Shown one piece after another: positions 17,575-26,426 of a stretch of 64,000 nt of DNA (its first letter is position 1; every line of letters starts with the position of its first letter). This DNA comes from Amycolatopsis endophytica (GTDB lineage Bacteria; Actinomycetota; Actinomycetes; Mycobacteriales; Pseudonocardiaceae), in assembly GCF_013410405.1 (NCBI RefSeq), contig NZ_JACCFK010000001.1, positions 2,418,001 through 2,482,000 on the forward strand. Direction: 5' to 3'. A model generated the notes under the pieces. The model did not search any database, was not told the origin of the DNA, and was given only the letters and a program-made list of their open reading frames with translations. A program made the translations under genes and the position numbers.

Positions 17575-17855
17575 GAGGGGGCCCACCTAGCGGGCCGAGA
17601 TCGTCGTCGCAGGTCAGGGGCCATCCGGGGGGTTGACAAACCGATAAAGTGCATGCTCATGCAGGTGGCGGGGAACCCTGTCGACATTCGGGATCCGATC
17701 CACTGTGGACGGTTTTTCGGCCCCTCGGCGCACCCTCGGTGGCGGCCTTCCGCGCCACGGCTAGGTCCCGCCCGCCTGCCCACCACCACCCTCAACGGAG
17801 CCGCTTCGCGCCACAGCTAGGATCGGGCCGTACCGCTCTAGGGAGGACTGAGACC

Positions 17856-18509
17856 GTGAGGCTGCAGAATCGTCGTGTGGTCGGCGCGAGCGTGGTCGCC
17901 GCCGGTGCCGCTCTGGCTCTCGCCGGGTGCGGGGCCGGGCAGATCACCCAGACCGCCACCATGCTGCCCGCGGTCAACGGCGCGATGGCGCAGGTCGGCA
18001 AGCTCAACCTGCGGGACGCCGGCCTGGTCAACCGCAACGACTGCCAGCAGGCCTACGCCTCCGGGTCGAACGCGCCGCTCGCGCTGGTGATCGCCAACGA
18101 CGGCGTGTCCGACGACCAGCTGGTCAGTGTGAGCAGCCCGAGCGCCGCGACCGCGACCATCGACGGTCAGCAGAACATCGTGGCGGGCAGCACGCTGGTC
18201 ATCGGCCCGGCGAACACGAGCGAGTCGATCGAGCAGTCCTCCAGTTCCGCACCCACCTCCACGTCGGGTTCGGCCACGTCGTCGCCGACCTCGTCCGCCG
18301 CCGCGGGCCCGACCGGTGACGCAGCCCAGGTCGGCTTCGGATCGGTCGTGCTGCAGGGCATCAAGAGCGTCGTGTGGCCGGGCCAGAACGTGCCGGTCAC
18401 CTTCACCTTCCGCGACGCCGGCCCGGTGACCGTGCAGATGCCGGTCCACGCGCCCACCGTCGAGCTGAGCTGCCAGGCGCCCGCCTCGCAGGAAAGCGGC
18501 GGTCACTAG
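17856..18509 (+). CDS. LpqE-like lipoprotein
   Basis: 217 residues from GTG 17856 behind GGGAGG. The signal peptide is MRLQNRRVVGASVVAAG followed by the lipobox LAGCGAGQ; Cys is lipidated and anchors the protein outside the membrane. GCGAGQITQTATMLPAVNG closely resembles the start of mycobacterial LpqE (Rv3584), also found beside carD and radA. A Ser/Thr-rich linker (about 125-150) separates two beta-rich parts. Its job is not established. The stop codon overlaps that of the convergent regulator gene (CTAG). Confidence 0.85.
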   Translation: MRLQNRRVVGASVVAAGAALALAGCGAGQITQTATMLPAVNGAMAQVGKLNLRDAGLVNRNDCQQAYASGSNAPLALVIANDGVSDDQLVSVSSPSAATATIDGQQNIVAGSTLVIGPANTSESIEQSSSSAPTSTSGSATSSPTSSAAAGPTGDAAQVGFGSVVLQGIKSVVWPGQNVPVTFTFRDAGPVTVQMPVHAPTVELSCQAPASQESGGH

Positions 18510-19357
18510 TCCCGTTCGACGAGCGTCTGGGTGCCGAGAACGACGGCGAGCGCGAGGCGCTCGGCGTCCTCCGTACCGGGCTCGGCGGTGTAGACCGTGA
18601 TGCGCAGATCGTCCAGGGCGACGATGAGCGTGTCGCAGTCGAGCGTGATCCGGCCGACCGCTGGGTGGTCGATGACCTTCCGCTTCGACGGGTCCGGCAC
18701 CGGAGCCGGGGCGTCGGAATCCCAGAGTTCGGCGAAGCGCGGGCTCTTGTCCGCGAGCTCGCCGATGAGCCGCCGGATCGCTCGGTCGGCGGGATACCGG
18801 GAGGCGGTCAGACGCAGGTCACCGACGAGAAGCGCCTCGTGGTCGGCCTGCTCTGCCGCGGTGTGCACGGTGCGGATGCCGAGTCCGGCGAGATTGCGCC
18901 AGATGGCGTTGCGCTCGATCCCGCGCCAGGTCGACGTCTCGCCCATGAGCGCGTCGTAAGGCGCGTTGGCGAGGACGAGCGTCCAGGTGGCGTCATACAC
19001 GACGACCGGGGTGTTCGCCAGCCGGTCGAGCAGCCGCTGCACGCTCGGGGTGACGCGCGAGGGAACGACGTCGAGTCCGGGCGCGGCGTGGCCGGCCAGC
19101 CGGTAGAGGAGGTCGCGCTCGGTGTCGGACAGGCGCAGCCCTCGTGCGAGCGCCTCCACCACCTGCGCCGAGGGCGCGGTTGCGCGCCCCTGCTCCAGCC
19201 GGGTCAGGTAGTCGGCCGAGATCCCGGCGAGCCCGGCCAGCTCCTCGCGTCGGAGCCCGCTCGCCCGGCGGCGACGTCCGACCGGAACGCCGACGGTCTC
19301 GGGCGCCACGCGATCACGCCACCGGCGCACCGTCCGGCCGAACTCCCACGACTCCAC
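18506..19357 (-). CDS. XRE-type regulator with MmyB-like ligand-binding domain
   Basis: 283 residues from GTG 19357 (MESWEFGRTVRRWRDRV). The helix-turn-helix is at about 32-60 (LRREELAGLAGISADYLTRLEQG). The MmyB-like PAS-related domain (about 110-270) begins TPVVVYDATWTLVLANAPYDALMG. Members of this family are typically transcribed away from an SDR gene that they control, and such an SDR starts at 19460. A 9-bp inverted repeat lies between them. The ligand is probably a small lipid-like molecule; that is family knowledge, not visible here. Confidence 0.9.
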   Translation of the reverse strand: MESWEFGRTVRRWRDRVAPETVGVPVGRRRRASGLRREELAGLAGISADYLTRLEQGRATAPSAQVVEALARGLRLSDTERDLLYRLAGHAAPGLDVVPSRVTPSVQRLLDRLANTPVVVYDATWTLVLANAPYDALMGETSTWRGIERNAIWRNLAGLGIRTVHTAAEQADHEALLVGDLRLTASRYPADRAIRRLIGELADKSPRFAELWDSDAPAPVPDPSKRKVIDHPAVGRITLDCDTLIVALDDLRITVYTAEPGTEDAERLALAVVLGTQTLVERD

Positions 19358-19386
19358 GGGTTCAGTGTGCGCGCCGGCCGCGGTCG

Positions 19387-19415
19387 TTGTCCTGGCCCCG
19401 GCATTCCCAGGACAA
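19387..19415. promoter_or_regulatory. 9-bp inverted repeat between MmyB-like regulator and SDR
   Basis: TTGTCCTGG (19387-19395) is exactly complementary to CCAGGACAA (19407-19415), with an 11-bp spacer, so the half-sites lie two helical turns apart. It is central in the 102-bp divergent region and is the best candidate operator of the regulator at 18506-19357. Confidence 0.65.
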
Positions 19416-19459
19416 GGGGACGGCTGGCTGACCGTCCGCCGTGCTCGGAAGCTCGACCC

Positions 19460-20389
19460 ATGACCACCACACTGATCACCGGGCCGACCCGGGGCCTTGG
19501 CCGGGCTGCCACCCTCGCCATGGCGGACCGCCCCGACGACGAACGCCCCGACCTGCTGTTGGTTGGCCGTGGCGGAACGGCGCTCACGGAAGTCGCCGAC
19601 GAGGCCCGCGCACGCGGGGCGAAGGTCCACGAGATCGGCTGCGACCTGTCCCGGCTCGCCGACGCGCGGGCCGCGGCGGCAGCCGTGCGGGACTTGCTCG
19701 GTTCCGGAGCGGTACGGCCCCTGCGAGCACTGATCGCCAACGCCGGATGCATGTCGACCGACACCCGCGTCGCCTCCGCCGACGGCTACGAGATGACCTT
19801 CGCCGTGAACTACCTGGCGCACGCCCGTCTCATCGGCGATCTGCTCGGCTCACTCACCGGGCCCGCTCGCGTCGTCCTGCTCGGTTCGAACGTCTACAGC
19901 GCCAACCTCGGCCGGCGGATCCTGGGCGTGCCCGGCGCGAAGTGGCGCGACCCCGTCGAGATCGCCCGGCCCGCGACCGGAGAGAGGAATCCGGGCTTCA
20001 CCGCCGCGGGTGTCGCTTACGCCAATGCCAAGCTGGCGATCCTGTACTACGCCCACGAGCTCCAGCGCCACGCCGGGCCGGGCATCAACGTGTCGGTGTT
20101 CGAACCAGGCTGGATGCCGGGCACCGGACTGGGCCGGGGCGCGCCCCCAGCGCTGCAGGCGATCGGGCGCGGCTTGGCGCGCCTGCCAGGGGTCGCCACC
20201 CCGGAACGCTCCGGGCCCGCACTGGCCTCGGTCGCGCTCGACGACAAGTGGGCGAACCTGCGCGACGGTGCGTTCGTGGTGATCGACAGGGTGACCGAGG
20301 TGCGGCCCGTCGCCCACGACCGCGACCGGGAACGCCGTCTGTGGGCGGCTACCGCCCAGCTCCTCGACGGAGCGGGCACGCCTGGCTGA
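19460..20389 (+). CDS. Short-chain dehydrogenase/reductase (SDR)
   Basis: 309 residues. TGPTRGLGRAAT (residues about 7-18) is the cofactor motif TGxxxGxG. ANAGCMS is the structural NNAG-like motif. AYANAKLAI gives the catalytic YxxxK. The retinol-dehydrogenase-like C-terminus (VFEPGWMPGTGLGR) is typical of SDRs paired with MmyB-like regulators. It reduces or oxidises an unknown carbonyl/alcohol with NAD(P). It is divergent from the regulator across the 9-bp palindrome and separates lpqE from radA, which are adjacent in mycobacteria. Confidence 0.88.
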   Translation: MTTTLITGPTRGLGRAATLAMADRPDDERPDLLLVGRGGTALTEVADEARARGAKVHEIGCDLSRLADARAAAAAVRDLLGSGAVRPLRALIANAGCMSTDTRVASADGYEMTFAVNYLAHARLIGDLLGSLTGPARVVLLGSNVYSANLGRRILGVPGAKWRDPVEIARPATGERNPGFTAAGVAYANAKLAILYYAHELQRHAGPGINVSVFEPGWMPGTGLGRGAPPALQAIGRGLARLPGVATPERSGPALASVALDDKWANLRDGAFVVIDRVTEVRPVAHDRDRERRLWAATAQLLDGAGTPG

Positions 20390-20438
20390 TCAGGGGACTG
20401 CACCGGAACTGTCGGGGGTGACCGCTAGCGTGCGGTGC

Positions 20439-21797
20439 ATGGTCAAGAAGGGCACCAGCTACCGCTGCGGTGAGTGCGGGTACGAGGCCGCCAAGTGGGT
20501 GGGCCGCTGCCCGGAATGTCAGGCGTGGGGCACGCTCGAGGAGCGCGGTGACGCACGTCCGGCGATAGCCAGGGTGGCCGCCGGTGCGCCCAGTGCCCCG
20601 GCGCGGCCCATCGGGCAGGTCGACATCGAGGCCGCGCGGGCGCGCACCACGGGTGTCGGCGAGCTGGACCGGGTCCTGGGCGGCGGGCTCGTGCCGGGGG
20701 CGGTCGTGCTGCTGGCCGGGGAGCCCGGTGTCGGCAAGTCGACGTTGCTGCTCGAAGTGGCCTATCAGTGGGCGCGTGGCGGGTCCGGGCCCGCGTTGTA
20801 CGTCACCGGTGAGGAATCCGCGGGCCAGGTCCGGCTGCGGGCCGAGCGCACCCAGAACGTCCACGAACGGATGTTTCTCGCCGCCGAAAGCGATCTCTCC
20901 GCGATCCTCGGGCACGTCGACGCCGTCAAACCGGGGGTGCTGATCGTCGACTCGGTGCAGACGATGGCCTCGCCGCAGGTCGAGGGAGCGCCGGGCAACG
21001 TCACGCAGGTCCGTGCCGTGACGGCCGGCCTGGTGGCGCTCGCCAAGGAGCGCGGGCTGCCGGTCGTGCTGGTGGGGCACGTCACGAAGGACGGATCGGT
21101 CGCCGGGCCGCGGGTGCTGGAGCACCTGGTCGACGTCGTGCTGCACTTCGAGGGCGACCGGCATTCGACGCTGCGGATGGTGCGTGGCGTCAAGAACCGG
21201 TTCGGTCCCGCGGACGAGATCGGGTGTTTCGAACTGCGCGAGGACGGCATCGTCGGCGTGCCCGATCCGTCCGGGCTGTTCCTGAACCGGCGCGAGGACG
21301 CCGTGCCGGGCACCGCGGTGACGGTCACGGTCGAGGGCAAGCGACCGCTGCTGTGCGAGGTGCAGGCGCTCGTCGGCGCCGCCGGCGCGCCGCAGCCCAG
21401 GCGTGCCGTGAGCGGGCTGGACTCCGCGCGGGTGGCGATGATCCTCGCCGTGCTGGAGAAGCGCGGAGGGATCAAGCTGGGCGATCGGGACGTGTACTCG
21501 GCGACGGTCGGCGGCATGAAGGTCACCGAGCCCGCCGTGGACCTCTCCGTGCTGCTGGCGCTCTGGTCGTCGGTGCGGGACACGGCGTTGTCGCCACGGC
21601 TGGTGGTCGTAGGCGAGGTCGGGCTCGCGGGAGAGGTCCGGCGGGTCAGCGGCGCGGGCAGGCGGCTGGCGGAGGCGGCGCGGCTGGGGTTCACCCACGC
21701 GCTGGTGCCGCCGGATCCGGGGAAGCTGCCGGACGGGATCCGGGTGCTGGAGGTGGACTCGGTGGCGGCGGCGCTGCACGCGGCGAACTACGCGTGA
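20439..21797 (+). CDS. radA: DNA repair protein RadA
   Basis: 452 residues from ATG 20439. The Cys4 zinc finger uses Cys10, Cys13, Cys24 and Cys27. Walker A is GEPGVGKST (about 94-102), Walker B LIVDSVQTM, and the RadA signature VKNRFGPADE. A C-terminal Lon-protease-like domain (about 290-450) ends the protein. RadA is a branch-migration helicase that helps RecA in recombination repair. An upstream GTG at 20418 is possible but less usual. disA, its common downstream partner in actinobacteria, is not next to it here. Confidence 0.95.
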   Translation: MVKKGTSYRCGECGYEAAKWVGRCPECQAWGTLEERGDARPAIARVAAGAPSAPARPIGQVDIEAARARTTGVGELDRVLGGGLVPGAVVLLAGEPGVGKSTLLLEVAYQWARGGSGPALYVTGEESAGQVRLRAERTQNVHERMFLAAESDLSAILGHVDAVKPGVLIVDSVQTMASPQVEGAPGNVTQVRAVTAGLVALAKERGLPVVLVGHVTKDGSVAGPRVLEHLVDVVLHFEGDRHSTLRMVRGVKNRFGPADEIGCFELREDGIVGVPDPSGLFLNRREDAVPGTAVTVTVEGKRPLLCEVQALVGAAGAPQPRRAVSGLDSARVAMILAVLEKRGGIKLGDRDVYSATVGGMKVTEPAVDLSVLLALWSSVRDTALSPRLVVVGEVGLAGEVRRVSGAGRRLAEAARLGFTHALVPPDPGKLPDGIRVLEVDSVAAALHAANYA

Positions 21798-21798
21798 C

Positions 21799-21829
21799 TT
21801 GACCTCCAGTGCACTGGAGGGACGAGGCT
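21799..21829 (+). promoter_or_regulatory. MerR/SoxR-type operator-promoter for the NTF2-like gene
   Basis: CCTCCAGTGCACTGGAGG (21803-21820) is a perfect 18-bp palindrome overlapping a TTGACC -35 hexamer (21799-21804). A 19-bp spacer leads to GAGGCT (21824-21829) as a possible -10. The long spacer filled by a palindrome is the standard arrangement for MerR-family activators. Transcription would begin at or next to the ATG at 21836, giving a leaderless message. No MerR gene is present in the window. Confidence 0.6.
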
Positions 21830-21835
21830 GCCGGC

Positions 21836-22291
21836 ATGGAGCACATCGAGATCAGCGCACTCGTCAGCCGCCTTTTCCGGGCGCTGGACGAGCGGAAGTT
21901 CGACGGTGACTGGCACCGGGACTACTTCACCGACGAGGTGCGGATGGTGACCCCGCTCGGGGTGTCCGAGGGCGCCGAAGCCGTGCGGCACACGGCGGAT
22001 TCCGTCGGACGGTTCGTCCGCACCCAGCACCTGGCCACCGACCTGCTGACCGACATCGACGGCAACGCGGCGACGGCCTCGTGGAACGCCCTGATGGTCC
22101 ACGTTCACCGGGAGGCGACGCTCGAACGGCGCGGCGCGGACGCGAACCCGGTCTTCACCGTGGGCGGCCACTACGACGCGGACCTGCGGCGCACGCCCGA
22201 CGGGTGGCGCTTCGACCGGATGTCCATCAGGGCGATCTGGACGACGGGACAGCCGCCGATCCTGCCGCCCGAGATCCAGCCGGTCGTCTGA
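21836..22291 (+). CDS. NTF2/SnoaL-like fold protein
   Basis: 151 residues. The pattern ISALVSRLFRALDERKFDG, DYFTDEVRMVTPLG and a C-terminal WRFDRMSIRAIWTTG is that of the SnoaL-like/NTF2 superfamily: an alpha helix, then a curved sheet enclosing a small-molecule pocket. Family members include cyclases, isomerases and stress proteins, so the function is open. ATG start with no ribosome-binding site, consistent with a leaderless transcript from the MerR-type promoter. It converges on the trehalose locus across a strong terminator hairpin. Confidence 0.8.
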   Translation: MEHIEISALVSRLFRALDERKFDGDWHRDYFTDEVRMVTPLGVSEGAEAVRHTADSVGRFVRTQHLATDLLTDIDGNAATASWNALMVHVHREATLERRGADANPVFTVGGHYDADLRRTPDGWRFDRMSIRAIWTTGQPPILPPEIQPVV

Positions 22292-22298
22292 ACCGGAA

Positions 22299-22331
22299 GC
22301 GGCCCCCTCCGGACCAGCCGGAGGGGGCCGC
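22299..22331. terminator. Strong bidirectional terminator hairpin
   Basis: A 14-bp perfect stem, GCGGCCCCCTCCGG (22299-22312) with 22318-22331, has a five-base loop. It lies 7 bp after the NTF2-like stop and 12 bp after the end of the convergent otsB-GH15 gene. It can stop transcription in both directions. Confidence 0.8.
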
Positions 22332-22343
22332 GGCCGTCGTCGG

Positions 22344-24878
22344 TCAGGCGCCGGACAGCAGCTTCGCGCAGCGGATCAGGCCCAGGTGCGAGTACGCCTG
22401 CGGGTGGTTGCCCAGCGAGCGTTCCGCGACCGGGTCGTACTGCTCCGGCAGCAGACCGGTCGGGCCCGCCGCGTCGACCAGCTGCTCGAACAGCTCTTCC
22501 GCCTCGGTGCGGCGGCCGGTCAGCAAGTACGACTCGATCAGCCACGCGGCGCACAGGTGGAAGCCGCCCTCGCCGCCGGGCAGGCCGTCGTCGCGGCGGT
22601 AGCGGTACACCGTCGAACCGCTGCGCAGCTCGGCCTCGATCGCGGTCACCGTCGACTGGAACCGGTCGTCGGAGGGGTCGATCAGCCCGGCCAGGCCGAC
22701 GAACAGCGAAGCCGCGTCCAGGTCGGTGCCGTCGTAGGCCGTGGTGAACGCCTGGACCTCGTCGTTCCAGCCCTGCGTCAGCACGTCCGTCGCGATCTCC
22801 TCGCGCAGCTCGTGCCAGCCCGCCGGGATCTCGCGCCCGTAGACCTCACCGAGCCTGATCGCGCGGTCGACCGTCACCCAGCACATGACACGCGAGTACA
22901 CGCGGTGCCGCGGCACGTGCCGCTCTTCCCAGATGCCGTGGTCGGGCTCCGACCAGCGCCGCGTGACGGCTTCGGCCATCGCGCGCACCAGCTGCCAGTC
23001 CTCGTCCCGCAGCTCGCCGCGCACCTGCGCCAGCTCACGCACCAGCTCGACGACCGGGCCGAACACGTCCAGCTGCACCTGGTGGTTCGCCAGGTTGCCG
23101 ACCCGCACGGGCCGCGACCCGGCGTATCCGGGCAGCGAGTCGATCACGGCCTCGGCACCGAGCTGGGTGCCGTTGATCGTGTACAGCGGGTGCAGCCGCT
23201 CCGGGCCCGCCAGCGTCGACAGCACGCCGTGCAGCCACCGCAGGTAGCCCTCGGCCTCGACGAGCGAACCCAGCCCGACCAGCTCGCGCACGGTGAACGC
23301 CGCGTCGCGCACCCAGCAGTAGCGGTAGTCCCAGTTCCGCACGCCGCCGATCTCCTCCGGCAGCGACGTGGTGGCGGCCGCGAGGACCGCGCCGGTGTCG
23401 GCGTTGCACAGGCCACGCAGCGTCAGGGCCGAGCGCGCGACCAGCTCCGGCTCCACGTTCGGCAACTTGAGGGTGGTGGCCCAGTCGCTCCAGTAGGCAC
23501 CGGCCCGCGCGCGACGGTCCGGCTCGGACAGATCGTGCTCGGTCAGATCCGTGGTGCCGCACCGCAGTTCGAGCACGACCGGCGCGTCCTGGGCAGGCTG
23601 GACCAGCGCGGTGGCGGTGTCGTGCAGGCCGTCCGAAGTGATCTCCCACGCCACCCCTGGCGAGCGCAGCACGAACGGCTCGGACGTGCCCAGCACGCGC
23701 AGGCCCTCGGGATCCGGCACCAGTCGCACCGGCACCCCGCCGAACTCGGGCCGCGGCGCGAACACCACGGACGCGGCGGCGGTGCCCGACACCACGCGCA
23801 CCAGGTCGGTGCGGTGCGGCGGGCCCTCGGGCTCCAGGTAGTCGGTGACCAGCAGTCGTGACCAGCGGGTCTCGACCGTCATCGTGTTCGGCAGGTACCG
23901 CTGGCCCAGCGGCAGGCCGTTGTGGTGCGGTTTGATCGAGAAGTGTCCCGCGCTGTTGCCGCCGAGCAGGTCGGCGAACACGGCGGGCGCGTCCGGGCCG
24001 GGGTGACACATCCAGGTCAGCCGGGCGTCCGGGGTGACCAGCGCGACCGCCCGCTCGTTGGACAGCATCGACATCCGCTCGATCGGCGGGGCCTGCTCGC
24101 CGTAGAGCCAGTTGCGCCGCTCCTCCAGCATGAAGGCGAGCACCGTCGCGACGTCCTCGGTTCCGGGCACCGCGTACGTCGCCAGCGTCTCGCCGTCGCC
24201 GACCTTCACGCCGAGGTCGGGGCCGGCCAGCCGCGCGAACGCCTTCTCGTCGGTGACGTCGTCGCCGAGGAAGATCGCCGCGGTGGCGCCCACCTGGTGG
24301 CGCAGCGTGTCCAGCGCGCGGCCCTTGTCGGTCTGCACGACCGCCAGCTCGACGACCTCCTTGCCGTCGGTCGTCGTCACACCCTCCCAGGTGCACGGTC
24401 CACTGTGGACCTCGTCGAGCACGCGGGCGGCGGCGTCGCGCTCGGCGCGGCGGACGTGCACGGCGATGCTGGCGGGCTTGACCTCCAGCGACACACCCGG
24501 CACGGCGCCGGCGATGCGCTCCAGCTCCTGCTCGACCCGCCGGTGCAGGTCGCGGGCCTGTGCGTCCAGTTCGTGCACGAAGCCGATGTCGAACTCGGAA
24601 CCGTGGCTGCCCACGAGGTGCACCTCGTGCGGCAGTCGCGACAGGATGGCGAGGTCGCGCAACGCGCGGCCGGAGATGACCGCGGTGGTCGTCTCGTGCA
24701 GCCCGGCCAGCGAGCGCAGCGCGCCCACCGACTCGGATCGCGGGCGCGCCTCGTCCGGATTGGTCACGATCGGAGCCAAGGTCCCGTCGTAGTCGCATGC
24801 GACCAGCAATCGCGGCGTGCGAGCGATCTGCACGATCGCACGGCGCAGCTCAGCGGGCAGGGACTCGGCGGTCACCAC
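22344..24878 (-). CDS. Trehalose-6-phosphatase fused to a GH15 glucoamylase/trehalase domain
   Basis: 844 residues. The N-terminal HAD-type trehalose phosphatase (about 15-255) has ACDYDGTLAP (Asp29, Asp31), SGRALRDL, GSHG and LGDDVTDEKAF (205-213). From about 270 the GH15 domain starts (NERAVALVTPDARLTWMCHPG). It contains NWDYRYCWVRDAAFTVREL, GIWEER and LLPEQYDP, where the two catalytic Glu of GH15 lie. OtsB makes trehalose from trehalose 6-phosphate; GH15 trehalases split it to glucose. Both in one chain with otsA upstream suggests trehalose cycling, or that the GH15 part acts on another alpha-glucoside. No signal peptide. GTG start with AAGGAGGAGT; a second GTG follows at once. Confidence 0.9.
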   Translation of the reverse strand: MVTAESLPAELRRAIVQIARTPRLLVACDYDGTLAPIVTNPDEARPRSESVGALRSLAGLHETTTAVISGRALRDLAILSRLPHEVHLVGSHGSEFDIGFVHELDAQARDLHRRVEQELERIAGAVPGVSLEVKPASIAVHVRRAERDAAARVLDEVHSGPCTWEGVTTTDGKEVVELAVVQTDKGRALDTLRHQVGATAAIFLGDDVTDEKAFARLAGPDLGVKVGDGETLATYAVPGTEDVATVLAFMLEERRNWLYGEQAPPIERMSMLSNERAVALVTPDARLTWMCHPGPDAPAVFADLLGGNSAGHFSIKPHHNGLPLGQRYLPNTMTVETRWSRLLVTDYLEPEGPPHRTDLVRVVSGTAAASVVFAPRPEFGGVPVRLVPDPEGLRVLGTSEPFVLRSPGVAWEITSDGLHDTATALVQPAQDAPVVLELRCGTTDLTEHDLSEPDRRARAGAYWSDWATTLKLPNVEPELVARSALTLRGLCNADTGAVLAAATTSLPEEIGGVRNWDYRYCWVRDAAFTVRELVGLGSLVEAEGYLRWLHGVLSTLAGPERLHPLYTINGTQLGAEAVIDSLPGYAGSRPVRVGNLANHQVQLDVFGPVVELVRELAQVRGELRDEDWQLVRAMAEAVTRRWSEPDHGIWEERHVPRHRVYSRVMCWVTVDRAIRLGEVYGREIPAGWHELREEIATDVLTQGWNDEVQAFTTAYDGTDLDAASLFVGLAGLIDPSDDRFQSTVTAIEAELRSGSTVYRYRRDDGLPGGEGGFHLCAAWLIESYLLTGRRTEAEELFEQLVDAAGPTGLLPEQYDPVAERSLGNHPQAYSHLGLIRCAKLLSGA

Positions 24879-24911
24879 TCCTCCTTAAGGAGCTCAGAAG
24901 CTTGGGGCCAG

Positions 24912-26348
24912 TCAGGCGGCCGGTTCGGACCCGAGCGCCTCGAGGAACGACCGTGCCCACCTGTCGACGTCGTGGGTGAGGACCTGACGCCGCAACGCAC
25001 GCATCCGGCGTCTGCCCTCGGCAGGGTCGAGCGTAATGGCCGCCTCCAGCGCGTTCTTCACCCCGTCGAGATCATGCGGGTTGACGAGAAAAGCGCTGGT
25101 CAGCTCGGCGGCGGCGCCGGCGAACTCGGAGAGCACCAGTGAACCGCCGAGATCATGGCGGCACGCCACGTACTCCTTGCAGACCAGATTCATCCCATCG
25201 CGCAACGGCGTGACGACCATGACGTCGGCCGCGCTGTAGAACGCGGCGAGCTCCCGCCGGTCCACCGACTGGTGCAGGTAGTGCACCACCGGGTGTCCGA
25301 CGCGGGCGAACTCGCCGTTGATCCGGCCCACCATCTGCTCGATCTCGGTGCGCATCCGCTGGTAGTGCTCGACGCGTTCCCGGCTCGGGGTCGCCAGCTG
25401 GACGAAGGTGACGTCCTCGGGCTGGACACGGCCCTCCTGGAGCAGTTCGTGCAGTGCCTGCAGCCGCAGGTCGATGCCCTTGGTGTAGTCGAGGCGGTCG
25501 ACCCCGAGCAGGACGGTTTTCGGGTTGCCCAGGTCGCGGCGGATCTGGGCGGCCCGCTCCGACACCTCCTTGGTGCGGGCGAGCGTGTCGAGGCCGGCGG
25601 CGTCGATCGAGATCGGGAACGCCCCGACCCGGACCGTGCGGTTGCCGACCTGCATCATGCCGGGCCGCGACCGCACGCCGACCGCGCCGCGGCTCGGCTC
25701 CAGGCCGAGCAGGGTGCGGGCCAGCCACAGGAAGTTCTGCGCGCCGCCCGGCCGGTGGAAGCCGACCAGGTCGGCGCCGATCAGGCCACGCACGATCTCG
25801 GCCCGCCACGGCAGCTGCATGAACAGCTCGACCGGCGGGAACGGGATGTGCAGGAAGAAGCCGATACGCAGGTCCGGCCGCAGCTCGCGGAGCATGCTCG
25901 GGACCAGCTGCAGCTGGTAGTCCTGCACCCACACCGTGGCGCCCTCGGCCGAAACCTCGGCGCTGGCCTCGGCGAAGCGGCGGTTGACCTGGACGTAGCT
26001 CTCCCACCAGCCGCGGTCGAACACCGGCGGCGCGACCACGTCGTGGTAGAGCGGCCACAGCGTGGCGTTGGAGAAGCCCTCGTAGTAGTCGCGGACCTCT
26101 TCGGTGGACAGCGAGACCGGGTAGAGGACCAGGCCCTCGTCGCTGAACGGGTCGACGTCGACACCGGGCACGCCCGGCCAGCCGACCCACGCGCCCTTGC
26201 GGGAACGCAGGAACGGTTCCAGCGCGGAGACCAGGCCACCAGGGCTGGCCGTCCAGCGCTGGTTGCCGTCGGCCGTCCGTTCGAGGTCGACCGGCAGCCG
26301 GTTGGCGACGACGACGAAGTCCGCCGCACCGATTCCTGGTTCGCTCAC
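24912..26348 (-). CDS. otsA: Trehalose-6-phosphate synthase (GT20)
   Basis: 478 residues from GTG 26348 behind GGGAGCGG. Family marks are [13 protein letters not shown] at the N-terminus, [50 protein letters not shown], and the C-terminal [28 protein letters not shown] region with the nucleotide-sugar Glu. It joins glucose 6-phosphate and a nucleoside-diphospho-glucose in the cytoplasm. The product is the substrate of the OtsB domain encoded 33 bp downstream, giving a complete OtsAB route for osmoprotection. Confidence 0.95.
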   Translation of the reverse strand: MSEPGIGAADFVVVANRLPVDLERTADGNQRWTASPGGLVSALEPFLRSRKGAWVGWPGVPGVDVDPFSDEGLVLYPVSLSTEEVRDYYEGFSNATLWPLYHDVVAPPVFDRGWWESYVQVNRRFAEASAEVSAEGATVWVQDYQLQLVPSMLRELRPDLRIGFFLHIPFPPVELFMQLPWRAEIVRGLIGADLVGFHRPGGAQNFLWLARTLLGLEPSRGAVGVRSRPGMMQVGNRTVRVGAFPISIDAAGLDTLARTKEVSERAAQIRRDLGNPKTVLLGVDRLDYTKGIDLRLQALHELLQEGRVQPEDVTFVQLATPSRERVEHYQRMRTEIEQMVGRINGEFARVGHPVVHYLHQSVDRRELAAFYSAADVMVVTPLRDGMNLVCKEYVACRHDLGGSLVLSEFAGAAAELTSAFLVNPHDLDGVKNALEAAITLDPAEGRRRMRALRRQVLTHDVDRWARSFLEALGSEPAA

Positions 26349-26426
26349 GTAGCACCGCTCCCTTGCTCGCCTGAACACTATCTCGCGACAGCGAACCAAG
26401 ATCCACCGCGCGGTGGCCGAGGACGG

